Assembly: GCA_963693365.1 (NCBI GenBank)
Contig: CAVNZM010000012.1
Coordinates: forward strand, 6,076,001 to 6,140,000
DNA from: Amoebidium appalachense
Taxonomy: Eukaryota; Ichthyosporea
Reading direction: 5' to 3'
Length of the DNA: 64,000 nucleotides
Part shown: in pieces, positions 1 through 12,066 of the stretch
Position numbering within the stretch: the first letter of the stretch is position 1
Layout of the letters: each line of letters begins with the position of its first letter
Translations under genes and position numbers: made by a program
Notes under the pieces: generated by a model
The model's input: only the letters and a program-made list of their open reading frames with translations
Told to the model about the DNA's origin: nothing
The model's database searches: none

Positions 1-330
1 CGCATGTGTGTGTGTGTGTATGAACGTGACCGTACACCCCCATGAATGTTCGCACACATACAGATCCACTAGCACCTGCACATGTACAACTTTCTTTCTT
101 TCTTTCTTTCTTTTTTTTTTTTTTTTTTTTTTTTGGGGGGGGGGGGGGGGGTTAGAAGTAGCAAAAGTTGCGGGAGGGGGCCGACAACATGCACGACGGA
201 CAACACAACAGAGAATGTGCAAAAAAAAGCACACACAAAAAGCATGCCGCATAAGTTTGGGGCGGGCCTTAGAGTGCGATACAGAGAATGAAGTAAACGT
301 TCATGATGTACAACGTAATGAAGATCGCAA

Positions 331-503
331 AGCACACATCAAGTGTATGCATCATTGCAAATCACACATCAAGTGTATGCATCATTGCAAAGCACACATC
401 AAGTGTATGCATCATTGCAAAGCACACATCAAGTGTATGCATCATTGCAAAGCACACATCAAGTGTATGCATCATTGCAAAGCACACATCAAGTGTATGC
501 ATC
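331..503. repeat. 30-bp minisatellite, about six copies
   Basis: The unit AGCACACATCAAGTGTATGC plus ten more bases repeats exactly every 30 bp from 331 and ends in a partial sixth copy. One copy differs at its second base. It lies in or beyond the last visible NagA intron and merges at 495-516 into the core of the dispersed repeat family (GTATGC..CATAAGCAG.GCCCAT), so it looks like local amplification inside one copy of that family. The period is a multiple of three, so one frame reads as a 10-residue peptide repeat, which is not evidence of coding. Confidence 0.85.
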
Positions 504-755
504 ATAAGCAGGGCCCATCTTCAGAAAGACAGACTCATTCTCAGAGAGAAAGACCGAGAGGGAGAGGGGGGCGGGGGAGGGGGGAGGGGGGCAGGGGGGT
601 GGGGGGATGGAGGGAGAGGCAGAGAGAACGAGGGGAAGAGGGAGGGAGGGAGGGGGGGGGGGGGGGGACAGAGAGAACGAGGGGGAGACGGAGGAAGAGA
701 GAGAGGGGGAGAGCAGGGGTGGGGTGGGGGGGTGGAGGGGTTGTTTGTTACATAC

Positions 756-1307
756 CGTCCAGATCGTCGTTAAGAATCACAAAGTCCGCATCTGCACCAG
801 GGCTCAGGTGGCCCTTTTTGTTCTGGATGCCCAGCGCTGTGGCTGGGCGAAGACTGGCACACTCAAGCACCTAAACAGAGAGAGAGTCATAATGTCAGGG
901 TAGTGTTGGGAGCAGAGGTTGGAGATGGTTCGTGAGGGGTTGCGTTTGGTGTCGAGGGAGGGAGGGAGGGAGGGAGGGAGAGGGGGGAGAGGGGGGGGGG
1001 GGGGGGAGGGGGGGACGAGTAGGAAAAGAACACGACATCCATAGTTTGTATGTTTGCGCGCGCGCGTGCGCATGTGAGTGTGTGTGTGTGTGGTAGCGGA
1101 GGTGGTGGTGGTGGTGGCGGTGGTGGTGGTGGTGATTGAGAGGGGGGAGGGGGGGGGGGGGATATTGTGAGGGCGATAAACAAATGCACAAAGGCAGGCA
1201 TTAAACGCGAAAACATGAGCTACCATCAAGCAATGTTTTCCTTTCTAAGGACTGCCCCCCCCCCCCATCCCCATCCCCCCTCTCCCCACCCCCAACACAC
1301 ACACACC

Positions 1308-1357
<50 letters not shown>

Positions 1358-1562
1358 CCGAGTTGTGTGCAAGCGTGTCTGTACATTTGTGTGTGCGCGC
1401 GCTCGCATTTTTTTTTTGTTTTTTTTTTTCCGGGGGGGGGGGGGGGGGTTGCAACATCAGCGCCGGGCAGATGCCAGTCAGGATAACCCACCGGAAGTCA
1501 ATGCATGCAGAGGTGCCTGAAAACCAAAAAAAAGGGAACCCAAAACAAGGGAAGAGTTCATG

Positions 1563-1598
<36 letters not shown>

Positions 1599-1890
1599 CG
1601 ACAGTGCTGCACCCCGTGAAATGGCGGAAGTTCTTGACGCAGGTGACCATGTCCACACACGCACCAGCCAGGGTGTCTGTGCCTGCAATGGTGGCCTTTA
1701 GCCCCACCACGTCCACATCCATATCCCCCAACTTGTGTCTTCCTTCGGGTAGGCCCATGGCGGCCATGGCATCAGTGACGAGCATCAGACCGTCTGGGTG
1801 TGCCTGGGGGGTTGATGAACGTGAGCAAGGGAACTAGGAGGGTTTCCCCCCCTCCTTTCTGTTCTATCTTTCTTTCTTTTTTTATTTTGT

Positions 1891-1921
<31 letters not shown>

Positions 1922-2375
1922 GGGTTTGAATGCGTCAAAAAGTACGAAGTACACAAGAACAAACGGATAACACGATGCAGAATGCAAGCCATACATAAAG
2001 AGTATGCATAATAAGCAGAGCCCATCCTCAGGGGGGGCCCACGTCATCCACAGTACCCGAGTTTCGACCTATTCCCCTCGTTAACGAAACCCAACTCAGA
2101 TACTGTTTCACTTGAACATGAGTAGGTCACCCGTCTTGATCAGAGACGAGCAGGGTTGCTGGTGGGGGGGGGGGGGGGGGGGGATGTAAAGTCCGGTAAA
2201 TTGGGTGAAACAGAAGGCATTTTTTAGGTGGATGGGGCAGGGGGCTATGTTGTGGATCTGATGAGAGTGGTCGTCTTTTTTTTTTTTGGGGGGGGGGGAG
2301 GGGGGGGGGGGGGAGGCGGAGAAGCTTAGGTGGGCGGAGGAGGGAGGGGAAGAGAGCGAGAGCAAGAGAGCGAGC

Positions 2376-2416
<41 letters not shown>

Positions 2417-2780
2417 GGGGGGGGGGGGAGGGAGAGAAGGGGGGGGATCGACAGCGAGAGAGAGAGATAGAGAGAGGGAGGGAGGGAGGGCGGCAGGGCG
2501 GGGTGGGGAGGAGGGGGATGCATAGCAGGGGTGTATGGCAGAAGGAGGGATGTGTATGTGGAAAGGGGGCTGGGGCTGTTGGTGTCTGTGAGCACTGCTG
2601 GGCTGGTGCACATGCAGCAATCTACCCATTACCCGTGTACTGTCACGAACATGTGTGCATGGTTAGAGGTGCCCCTGGATGCCCATGTACGAAATTCGGG
2701 TTTTATGGGGCTTGCATGCAACTGTGTGCCGTGTTTGCGCCTGTCCTTATCAATCCCCCCCCCCTCCCCCCCCCCCCCCC

Positions 2781-2813
<33 letters not shown>

Positions 2814-2887
2814 GTCCCCGCCACACACACCCAACCCTACCCTTCATGCACACACACTTGGTCTCCTTGCAGCTTAAATGTATTCCT

Positions 2888-2926
<39 letters not shown>

Positions 2927-2993
2927 CCGCTCCCCTCCCCCCAATATATATATATATATACATATATACATATATACATAGTATATATACATA

Positions 2994-3047
<54 letters not shown>

Positions 3048-3092
3048 CCCAAAAGCATCTCCTTTCAATCCGTCTCCTTCCTCATCTCCCCC

Positions 3093-3123
<31 letters not shown>

Positions 3124-3963
3124 TTCCCCCCCCTCTCCTTTTCCTACACACACACACAGCACCACAACCACCAAATCTATGCACAGGAAGTGTAACCACC
3201 GCTCACCGTCTTACCCACCCCCCATGGCACATATTTATCGGGCTACCACGATTATACATGCACGCCCATGCTCACCTTGACCACTCCCCCCACCCCCTAC
3301 CCCCACCCTTCCCATCTTCCCCCATAAACCTGAGTTCAACTCGATTTTGCCTGAAGTTACACATACCTTGTAAGCAATACGAATAGACGTGGGGTGGGTA
3401 TGGATGCCATCGGAGATGATGCCGTAGTGAGGGCGGAAGTTCAGGTCACCAAGCAGCCCAATCACACCGGGGTCGCGGTGATGGAAAGGCGCCATGGCGT
3501 TGAACATGTGCGTGACCATGGTAGCGCCCGCGCTAACACCGAGGCTAGCCTCATCATACGTGGCCGATGTATGACCGATGGACGCAACAATGCCCCTCTC
3601 CCTCAATCCCTTGATGGCATCCAAAGCACCAGGGAGTTCTGGTGCCAATGTTACGATGGAGGCGTTGTCCAGAAGGCCGTAGCGGTCTTCGAGAGACTTC
3701 ATTCCCTCGTTGGGCGTGGTCACTGCGTTCGGGTCGTGCGCACCTTTCTGTTGGTGGAGTAAAGAGGAGGAGGGAGGGGGGGGGGGGGGGGAGAGGGGGA
3801 AAGTGAGGAAGGGGGGGGGGGGGGGGGGGGGGGGGGGGGGCGACAGGGTGTGAAAGATCGAAACGGGTTAGAGCTAATAAGGAGGAGAGCGCGGACGAGA
3901 GGGTGAGAAATTGAGGTTGGGGGTTGCGGGAGATGCCAGTGCACCAAGTGAGCACAAGTATGG

Positions 3964-3997
<34 letters not shown>

Positions 3998-4761
3998 ATG
4001 AGTGTCTGTGTGTGAACGTGTTGACAGATGCCGTGTGGTGCCTTCAACGTCACACTCGATGGCTCCTGAGTTGTGCTTGGCCACAGGGAACCTCACTGCC
4101 TTTCAGCTGACCAGTGGGCATGAAGACATACCAACGAGGAAAGGAGAAGGAAAACGTTGGCGAAAACTGAACACAGTAGTACGCAAACGAGTTAGGCAGG
4201 GACATGTCGGTATTCGATTCCAATGCCGCACACAGCAAACAACGAAAAACGAACATCTTGAACCAAAAAAAAAGGAACACGTGAGAGCAAACGAGGAAGA
4301 GAAAAACACACACCTTTGCCATGCTGATAAAGGGCCCCTCCAGATGGTAGCCAAGCACAGTGGCACCCAGCTCCGGGCTGCCAGCATAGCGCTTGAACCT
4401 GGGCAGGGTGGTGTGGTATTTCTTCGCTGGGGAGGTCACCAATGTGGGGCAGAACGACGTCACACCATGTTGCATAATCCCACGCCCCCACCTCTTGAAC
4501 CTGCTCCAAGGTGCAGTTTATGTCGCTGAAATCAATGCCAAACGCACCGTTCAGCTGGACTTCGATGAAACCTGGAGCGATGATGTGACCATTTCCATCG
4601 ATGGTTTGGTAGTCGACGTGTGTCAGCTCTGTGCGAGAGGGGGCGTCGATGACTTTCCCATCTTGAATCCAGAGGTCCCCCCAGTCGAGAGAGTGGTTGC
4701 GCAGAACACGAACATTGGTGAAGCGCGTGGTGGTGGTGGGTGTCTCGATGGTGACGACCAT
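756..4761 (-). CDS. AMDHD2/nagA: N-acetylglucosamine-6-phosphate deacetylase (3' end outside window)
   Basis: Cytosolic amidohydrolase that removes acetate from GlcNAc-6-phosphate in amino-sugar catabolism. Exons read on the minus strand: 4761-4314, 3747-3367, 1803-1597 and 870-756, all with GT-AG borders. The last exon ends after one base of a codon, so at least one more exon lies left of the window. The ATG at 4761 has A at -3 and G at +4. Family motifs in order: [19 protein letters not shown] (metal-ligand Glu, about residue 141), GHTSATY (His about 208), THMFNAM (His about 229), HHRDPG, and VTDAM (catalytic Asp about 287). The visible part is about 383 residues against about 400 for animal AMDHD2, so only a short tail is missing. 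Exon 1 changes frame near 4480-4490 in a run of five Gs; one base too many separates VQEVG from [11 protein letters not shown]. This is either a sequencing or assembly indel or a real lesion. Family assignment is very safe; exon borders are inferred. Confidence 0.92.
1924..2162 (+). repeat. Dispersed poly(G)-bounded repeat, family 1
   Basis: About 240 bp inside NagA intron 2, opening directly after a G run and closing before another. Landmarks shared with the other copies: AGTACGAAGTACAC near the start, CATAAAGAGTATGC, ATAAGCAGAGCCCATCCTCA, then GAGTTTCGACC and CCCGTCTTGATCA. GTTTCGACC resembles a pol III B box, so a tRNA-derived SINE is possible, but no complete tRNA-like structure was found. 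Confidence 0.6.
2943..3046. repeat. AT-rich (TA)n microsatellite
   Basis: Interrupted then pure TA dinucleotides lying between two long poly(C) tracts in NagA intron 2. No coding signal. Confidence 0.95.
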
Positions 4762-5783
4762 TTTCGTTTTTTCTTCCGTGCTAGTGTTTTACCTATGTGT
4801 TGAGCGGGTAGACGTGGTAGAATGCGTCTTTGGAGCTGATTAGTTTTTTTTTTTTTCTTTTTTTCTTTTTTCGCAGTAACCTAATTAGGTGTGGTGTTCG
4901 CTTTCGCAGTGAATGGAGTTTTGTGTGTTTTGGATCTGTGTCACATAAAGAAGTACTCATTCCTCCCTGCTCAGAGCGGATACAAACATTACTGACCTGT
5001 ATGTCAAGTGTTTAACTTAACAGTTATAAAAATATAAAGTTAATCTCTTAGTGGTCAAAAGATGTTTGTTTAGATGAACCGCCAGTTTGCTTCTCGCCGT
5101 CTTTCAACCTACAATGATCAACCAATAGTATCTTTGTATTTGGATCTAGCCAATAGATAGCCACGTGCCTGGCAGCTCCTTACTTCCTATTGGCTAAAGA
5201 AGGAATTTGTAGTGTTTTGCTCACTTTTTTGAACACGGGTTTGGCCGCGCACCAGCAACCGCAATGCCTGTAAACAGCTACGTACATACACTGGGCGGGC
5301 AAAAAAAAACAAAAACAAAAACGGGGTGAGAGAAGGATGAGTCAGAGAATTGCATTCGCAAAGTGCAAAGACATGAGGTTTTTCTTTTATATTCAACTGT
5401 GCGCGTGCCATGATGTGTCAACTAAGCGTGTGATTACAATGCTTCCAATGAAGAAGAACATCACAGCTTTCATGTCTCTTGGTCTTTCAGCACTCAAGAT
5501 GCATTACGCCAACTCGAGTTCGCAGTTTCTTATAACCACCCCTCGGAAAAGTCGTATAGGTAAAGGCATCATTATGAAGCAGTGTATTGGGCAGGAGATA
5601 TTAATAGTAAAACAAATGCAGGCACGATTGCTTACTTGATGGGAACCCTACCCCCCGGCCTTCTCCCCTCCCATTCTCCCCACCATTTTCCCGCTGTCTC
5701 CACTGGACATCCTTAGGCTCCAAACACGACACACACTGTTTCAAACCCTCGACCCCCCCCCCTCCCCCCCCCCCCCCCCCTCT

Positions 5784-5824
<41 letters not shown>

Positions 5825-6203
5825 TTACCCACCTACCCTCAATACCAGCTCCCTCCCACACACACATGTACGTACACGCCAAAAATAAAGAAAAGAAAAG
5901 GGCGGAACGACAAATACAAGAAGCCTTACGCATGCCACCTTTCAGTTTCGGTGTCCGTTTTGTACAAAGTCGTCACCGATGCACATGTGTATACATTCAA
6001 CTTCGCCTCCTGGTTCCGTTGAACCCCCCCCCTCCCCCCCCCCCTCTTCACCACCAACCAACCACCACCTCCCCCCCCCTCCCCCCCCCCCCCCCCTCCT
6101 TTCCTCCCCTACACATCCACACACTCACCCATCCATGATGGCAGCCGACCCCGCCGGACCCCTCCCCCTCCCTCTCTCATACATGTCTGGAAATCCCCCC
6201 CCT

Positions 6204-6234
<31 letters not shown>

Positions 6235-6817
6235 CCCCCCTCCCCCCACCCCGCCCTGATCCTTTTCCCTACAACATCACGACGACGCCACGGTACCCAC
6301 CCATATTCAGACCCTCAACACCTTTCTCAGCTCAACATAGACAAGCACTCTTCAGTCCTGCTAATGCATCTAGTTTCAAAAACTATTTGTTGCCTCCCCT
6401 CCCCCCCTCCCCGGGCCCCCCTCTCCCCCCCCCCCCTCCCCTCCCCTTCCCCCCAACCCCCCCCCCAACCCCCCCCCCCAACCCCCCCCCCCTTGTCCCC
6501 CCCCCCCCCCCCCCCTTTCCCCCCCATGGGCCATCCGCCGTGCGCACGCCCCCATCCGCCCCATTCAAACATGTGAACCCACAGAAAACTTGGTGCATTT
6601 ACAGCATGTTGTTGGCGACAGCAACCCGCACAAAAAGTGGCACAACCACATGCTATCAGTAGGATCCGCGGTGTTTTAAGCGATATTTGTTGACCATGAT
6701 TGTCTTCAAAAATGCGTTATCAGATTTACGGACTTATGTTCTTACAAAATATCATAGTACATAGTGTTCAACTTATTGAGATGAATTTTTCAATTGTCAC
6801 TTCAGTATGTTCATCAT

Positions 6818-6865
<48 letters not shown>

Positions 6866-7052
6866 AAGGGGGGAAAGGAAAAGGGGGGTTTTAATGCCGA
6901 AATGACGAATGACGACGTCGTCGAAGGTGAATGCATACAGGCCCCTCCCCTTCCAGCTATATAACCCACTTTCTCTCTCCGTCCGCCTTCCTCCCCAGTG
7001 CCACGAGAAAGTCCACCTCGAGCTCTGACCCTCAGTGCCAAAATCGTTTATA

Positions 7053-7091
<39 letters not shown>

Positions 7092-7760
7092 CCCAACCCC
7101 CCCCCCCCCCCTGCCCCTCTTCCTCTCCCCCCTCCGAGGCCCCAGTCTTCCCCCCTCCTCCCCACGGCATAACCACACACATACACACTCCTTATGTTAT
7201 GCATGCCCATGCGTACGTGCGCGTCGCGCACACACACACAAACACACACGCACACCTGAAAGTTCCCTTGCGGGCATCCTCCCAATGACCCTGAGCGCTC
7301 ACGATATTTATTCAACTTCAAATAGTAGGCCCGGGGGGACGCCAGTTCAAGTAACTGTTAACGGTACTCGGAGTGTTAATAATAATAAAAACACTGCCCG
7401 ACAAACACTGAGTGAGTGATGTGTATGCGCTACTAAGGGTGTGCAATCCATTGAAAACACAGGTCAAGACGATCTAATTATAATGATTCGTCCACGTATT
7501 GTGTAGGGCAGTTGTTTCCAGCTCCGACTTGCAAGCCCGTCGCATAATTGAACTGTTCATGATTAGTGTGAACAGTTGACGCAGGTATACAAATTGCGTA
7601 TGCGGGAGGAGGGGTGGGTAGGTGGATGGGTGGGTGGTGTTGGTGGTGGTGGGAGGGGGGGGGGGGGGGGAGGAGGAGGGAAGGGTTAAAGGGGGTTTGC
7701 CGGAACCAGAGGGCCGGGTCATGGGAAGATAGAATGGGGGGGAAGGGGGGGGGGTAACCC

Positions 7761-7812
<52 letters not shown>

Positions 7813-7979
7813 TGGAGGGGGGGGGGAGGGGGGGAGGGCCCGGGGGCAGGCCGGGGGGAGGGGGGGGGGGGGGAGAGGAGGGGGGGGGGGGGAGGGGGGG
7901 GAGAGGGTGGGGGGGGGGGGGAGGGGGCTGGGTTTAGTAGCAATTAGTGGCTGGCAGATGCCCATCCGGACCAACAACC

Positions 7980-8013
<34 letters not shown>

Positions 8014-8245
8014 CCCCTCCGCCCCCTCCCCCCCTCCCCCCCACTCCGCCCCCGGTGTCCCACCGTACCCCGCCCAACCCAATCCCATCCCCCTTATTCC
8101 GTGTCGTGTCACGGTTACCCCTCCACTGCCCCGGCACCCCTCAATTCTTAAAAGATCATGTATACTGCATGCGAGGAGATTCAAAGCCACATGGCCTTTG
8201 GCAATGCAAGATTTGGTCATCATTGAATGTTTACAGCACACTTGC

Positions 8246-8285
<40 letters not shown>

Positions 8286-8303
8286 ACCTGGACGGGAGGA
8301 GGA

Positions 8304-8336
<33 letters not shown>

Positions 8337-8800
8337 GAGGGGGAGGGGAGGGGGGAGAAGGAGCGGGGGAAGGGGGTGGGGAGGGATACATGAAATCTTT
8401 TTTGCCGTGACCTCAAATTGGCGTCAGAAAAGAAGTGACTGCCATGATAAAATGTGCAACATTTTATGTTGGTACCAGTGTTATTGTTACCGATTATGTC
8501 GTCGAATCCGCCGCTGGCGCACGTGCCACCGAGTGCAATGATTGGTTTTACTTGTACGTGTAGAGGGGGTTGCTTTCTTTGAGCAGATTTAAAATAGGTA
8601 ATAGCAATTTGGGTTTCGGATCGGATATCGTTCTGCCATGTCTGCTTGCCGGGCACAGTGTGTAAAGTCCGTATAAAGGTCTCCTGGGACCGTTACCCAT
8701 CCTAGATCTGAATACTATAGTACGTTAAATAATAAAGGTTTAAAGGCATAGGAAAAGTTACCCAAAAAGAGAAAGTGCGTTATCCGATTTGGCAGCTTTC
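4762..8800. other. Gene-free region upstream of NagA
   Basis: Apart from the CCAAT cluster, no exon-like stretch with a recognisable product was found. 5,750-7,150 is mostly poly(C), G/C-rich low complexity and short CA arrays, including an unbroken run of about 40 Cs at 5785-5824. 7,620-8,380 alternates G runs, a (GT)n array near 7765-7809 and C runs. Long open frames here consist of Pro/Gly homopolymers and are not credible genes. Confidence 0.7.
5122..5193. promoter_or_regulatory. Cluster of three CCAAT boxes plus one CACGTG box upstream of NagA
   Basis: CCAAT occurs at 5122-5126 and 5150-5154 on the plus strand and as ATTGG at 5189-5193, with CACGTG at 5162-5167. The cluster lies 360-430 bp upstream of the NagA start codon, in one of the few stretches here without microsatellites. 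CCAAT is the NF-Y site in eukaryotes; use as the NagA promoter is inferred. Confidence 0.4.
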
Positions 8801-8806
8801 TAGACC

Positions 8807-8830
8807 ATTCACCCTAGATGGTTAGGGGGA
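8807..8830 (+). repeat. 24-bp sequence with perfect inverted partner at 12409-12432
   Basis: ATTCACCCTAGATGGTTAGG plus four bases; the exact reverse complement is at 12409-12432. The 3.6 kb in between contains the MITE at 10626-10869 and no recognisable transposase. These could be ends of a degenerate element or two copies of a short dispersed repeat. Confidence 0.5.
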
Positions 8831-9650
8831 GAACCCTGTTTTTTCTGTTAAGTCCATTTTTGTCAGCTTACAAACCCACTTCAAATTGTACTGCATATGC
8901 TCTAAATTTTGCACACTATTATTTTTGATATAAGGTATCCATTATGTAATTTTTTCGGCTGTATTGGGGCCTACAAAGAAGACTTTTAACATCTGTACTT
9001 TCCCTGAAGCCAGCCGCGTACGTGTAATGAGGCCGTCGCCAGTGTGAAAATCTACAAAGTATGGCGCGACAATAAAATGGTTTAAAATTTTTAACAATTC
9101 AGATATCGCCAACTGCAGAAACAGGCACAGACGGCGTCCGGGAGCAGCAGGAACACATCCCATGGAACAGACGGAGCACGGCTCTCTGTGTTCAGAGGGT
9201 TATGGACACGGTGAGACTGTGGCAGGCGTCCTTGTCACATCACATCGTCCTCCGCCCAACGTTTGCATACTTTTAGAGAAGACTTTGAAGTCGGCATAAT
9301 ATTTTCGAAGGTGCATTTACATCGCTGATGAGATTTAACTTGTTCAAACTTTCGTGAATTTCAGGCTTAGTCAAATTTTCTAACATTTTATCAAGCGAGC
9401 ATTAGAACAACCCGACAGACAACACTACTTGTTAAGCCGCTTCCTCTGCGTCAGAGCCTGCTGTCACGGTAAGCGAACGCTGTATTTCTACAGGCCATAC
9501 ATATACACATACATACACACGCACACACCCACGCATGCACTCAAACACCCACGCACCCAAGCATGCACTCCATCACCCACGCACTCACGCACGCGCACAG
9601 GCATGCACGCACTCACTGTCTCGCACATACACACACTCTTGCACACACAC

Positions 9651-9689
<39 letters not shown>

Positions 9690-9690
9690 G

Positions 9691-9749
<59 letters not shown>

Positions 9750-9984
9750 CACGAGACACGGGCACGTGCGCGAGCTTACTTTTAAGTGCACTCTACCATT
9801 AAGGCTTCCCCCACCACTCCCCCCCCCCCCCCCCCCCCACCACCACCACCCTGTCCCCTACCATTGTGTCTCCAACTTTCAACTTTATACTCCAACCCTT
9901 CACCCTGCACCCTTGGCCATTCTACCGCCTCCCCCTCCCCCCCCCCCTCTCCGCCCTGCTCTCTTCCTCTCTCTCCCTTCTTCT

Positions 9985-10054
<70 letters not shown>

Positions 10055-12032
10055 GTGAGTCTCTCTCTCTCACTCTCTCTCTCATTCCTTTTACTCCAAC
10101 CCCCCCCCCCCCCCCCTCTATCCCCCCCCCTCCCTGCCACCCTCTTCCTCTCCCTCTCCCTCTCACCCTCCCTCTCTCCCCTCCTTCCCTCCTTTCTCCC
10201 TCTCGTTCCCTCCCCCCACTCCTCCCATCCCGCCCCACCCTCTCTCCCACCCGCTCTCCCTCTCCCGGCTCACACCTCATCTCCCTTTTTCCACCCCCCC
10301 CCCCCCCCCCCCCTCTCCCTCCTTGCTCTCTACATACCCCCTCTCTCTGTGGTGCGGAGGTGCGGAGGTGTGGTGGTGTGGTGCGGAGGTGGTGTGGTGC
10401 GGAGGTGCGGAGGTGCGGAGGTGTGGGATACTACCATTCATTTTTTTTATTTTTTTTTTTTGGGGGGGGGGGGGGGGAGGGGGGGGGGGGGGGGTCAGGG
10501 GTGGGGGAAGGAGAGATGGGTGGGGAGGTGCATAGTTGGAGTTGCGGAGGTGCGGAAGTGAGGAGTTGAGGAGGGGCGGAGGTGCAGGATGTCATGGGAT
10601 ATCTTTTTTTTTTTTTTCCGGACTACAAGGGTTCCTCGCGTATTAGTACACCATATTATTTATACATTCGCGGCATATTGATACATGTACACTTCCAACC
10701 CTGCACGATAGTATAGGGTGACATATAGATTTCTCCCTAATAAGTTTACTCTATGTAAAAACATACGCGCGACACCATAAAGGGCAATTTACTAATTAAA
10801 CTGTCGCGTTTGCGTATTAATACACTTTTGGCCAAAAACGGGGGTGTATTAATACGCGAGGGACCCCTGTATATCGGGACTACCATTCTACAATAAGCCG
10901 GAGTCACGGTAGGGGGGAGGGGAGGGGGGGGGCCAGGGCAGGGGGGGGGGGGGGGGGGGGGGGGCGTTTTTTCCGTATCATGGGAGGTTTGAAAGTTTTA
11001 CATGAATGGTTGTGTAGATAAAAAAACATCTATAATAGTATCCGAGTCTATCAGCCGTCCAAGGCTTGTTAGCCATTACATGTTGCATTTGCCGAAATAC
11101 TGCGTCTGTGTATCTGTAGTAGTAATTATTTGTGATCACGTCATTAATACGTGGCTTTAATTTTGTAACATTTTTTTGAATTTTTGCAGATTTGTTTTTA
11201 GTGAGGGGCTCTGGACCGAGCACGGGCGGCGGCTGGGGTGTGGGGGGGAAAGGGGGGAGGGGGGGGGGGGGGGGGAAGGGGGGGGGAAGGGGGGACCTTT
11301 AAGGCACCGTAAGGAGGAGGGGGGGGGGAGGGGGGTTTGTAACTGAAGGACATGCAGTGCATGTGTGCCGGTACATGGTGTGCAACATAGTCAGTATGCC
11401 TGTCTCTTTTGTAACGGTTTCTTCTTTTCTACATACATACGTGTGTTTTTTTCTTTTTTTTCTTTTTTTTCTTTTCTTTTTCTTTTTTTTTTTTTTTTTG
11501 CCCGTTGGTGTGTACGGCAGGGTGAATGGGGAGGAGGAGGAGGGAGAGGGGGGGGGGGGGGGGGGAGGGGGGGGAGAAGGAGGAGGGGGGGGGAGGAGGG
11601 GGGGGGGGGGGGGGGGGGGGGCACCTCCCCATCCACGCAACTGGGCACCATCTGTTTTGTCATTGGCAGAAGCACGAAACCGCTCTAAGGGGTCTAGCAC
11701 GTTATGGGCTGTTGCCCCGCCAGAGCACGGCTGTACCATAGCCACGATTATGAGACAAGGAAAAATCTTGAACAAGGCTTGGTGGCTGTGAGGACAGAAT
11801 GGAAAATCCGGGGACCGTCACTTCAGATTAAGGATGGTCAACGGAGAGTGAATTTTAAAGGAGTGAATGGTAGACAAAAGGTCGTAACTTATGATGTTGG
11901 CAGAAGATCTTAGAACGTCGTTGGCTATGATAGTATTTAGTGCTCTACAGACGAGCCAGACGGCACCTTGTGGTAAGCTTAGTGTAACTGCATGTGCATG
12001 GATTCGTGAAGGAAAAAAAAAAAAAAAAGAAA

Positions 12033-12066
<34 letters not shown>

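Noticed and set aside
331-503. CRISPR-like array of 30-bp direct repeats
   Set aside because: Units abut without spacers and the context is an intron or gene flank of a eukaryote; it is a minisatellite.
5337-5639. 100-codon plus-strand frame near the CCAAT cluster
   Set aside because: No recognisable domain and no splice or poly(A) support; treated as chance in AT-balanced DNA.
9535-10569. 344-codon plus-strand open frame
   Set aside because: His-Thr, Ser-Leu and Pro homopolymer translation of CA, CT and C tracts.
10978-11223. 81-codon minus-strand frame of natural composition
   Set aside because: No ATG at its start (GTG), no domain, AT-rich; could be an exon but nothing supports it.
11299-11775. 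Signal-peptide-like frame (FKIFPCLIIVAMV...) on the minus strand
   Set aside because: It starts with TTG rather than ATG and soon runs into poly-Pro from C/G tracts; no matching second exon was found.
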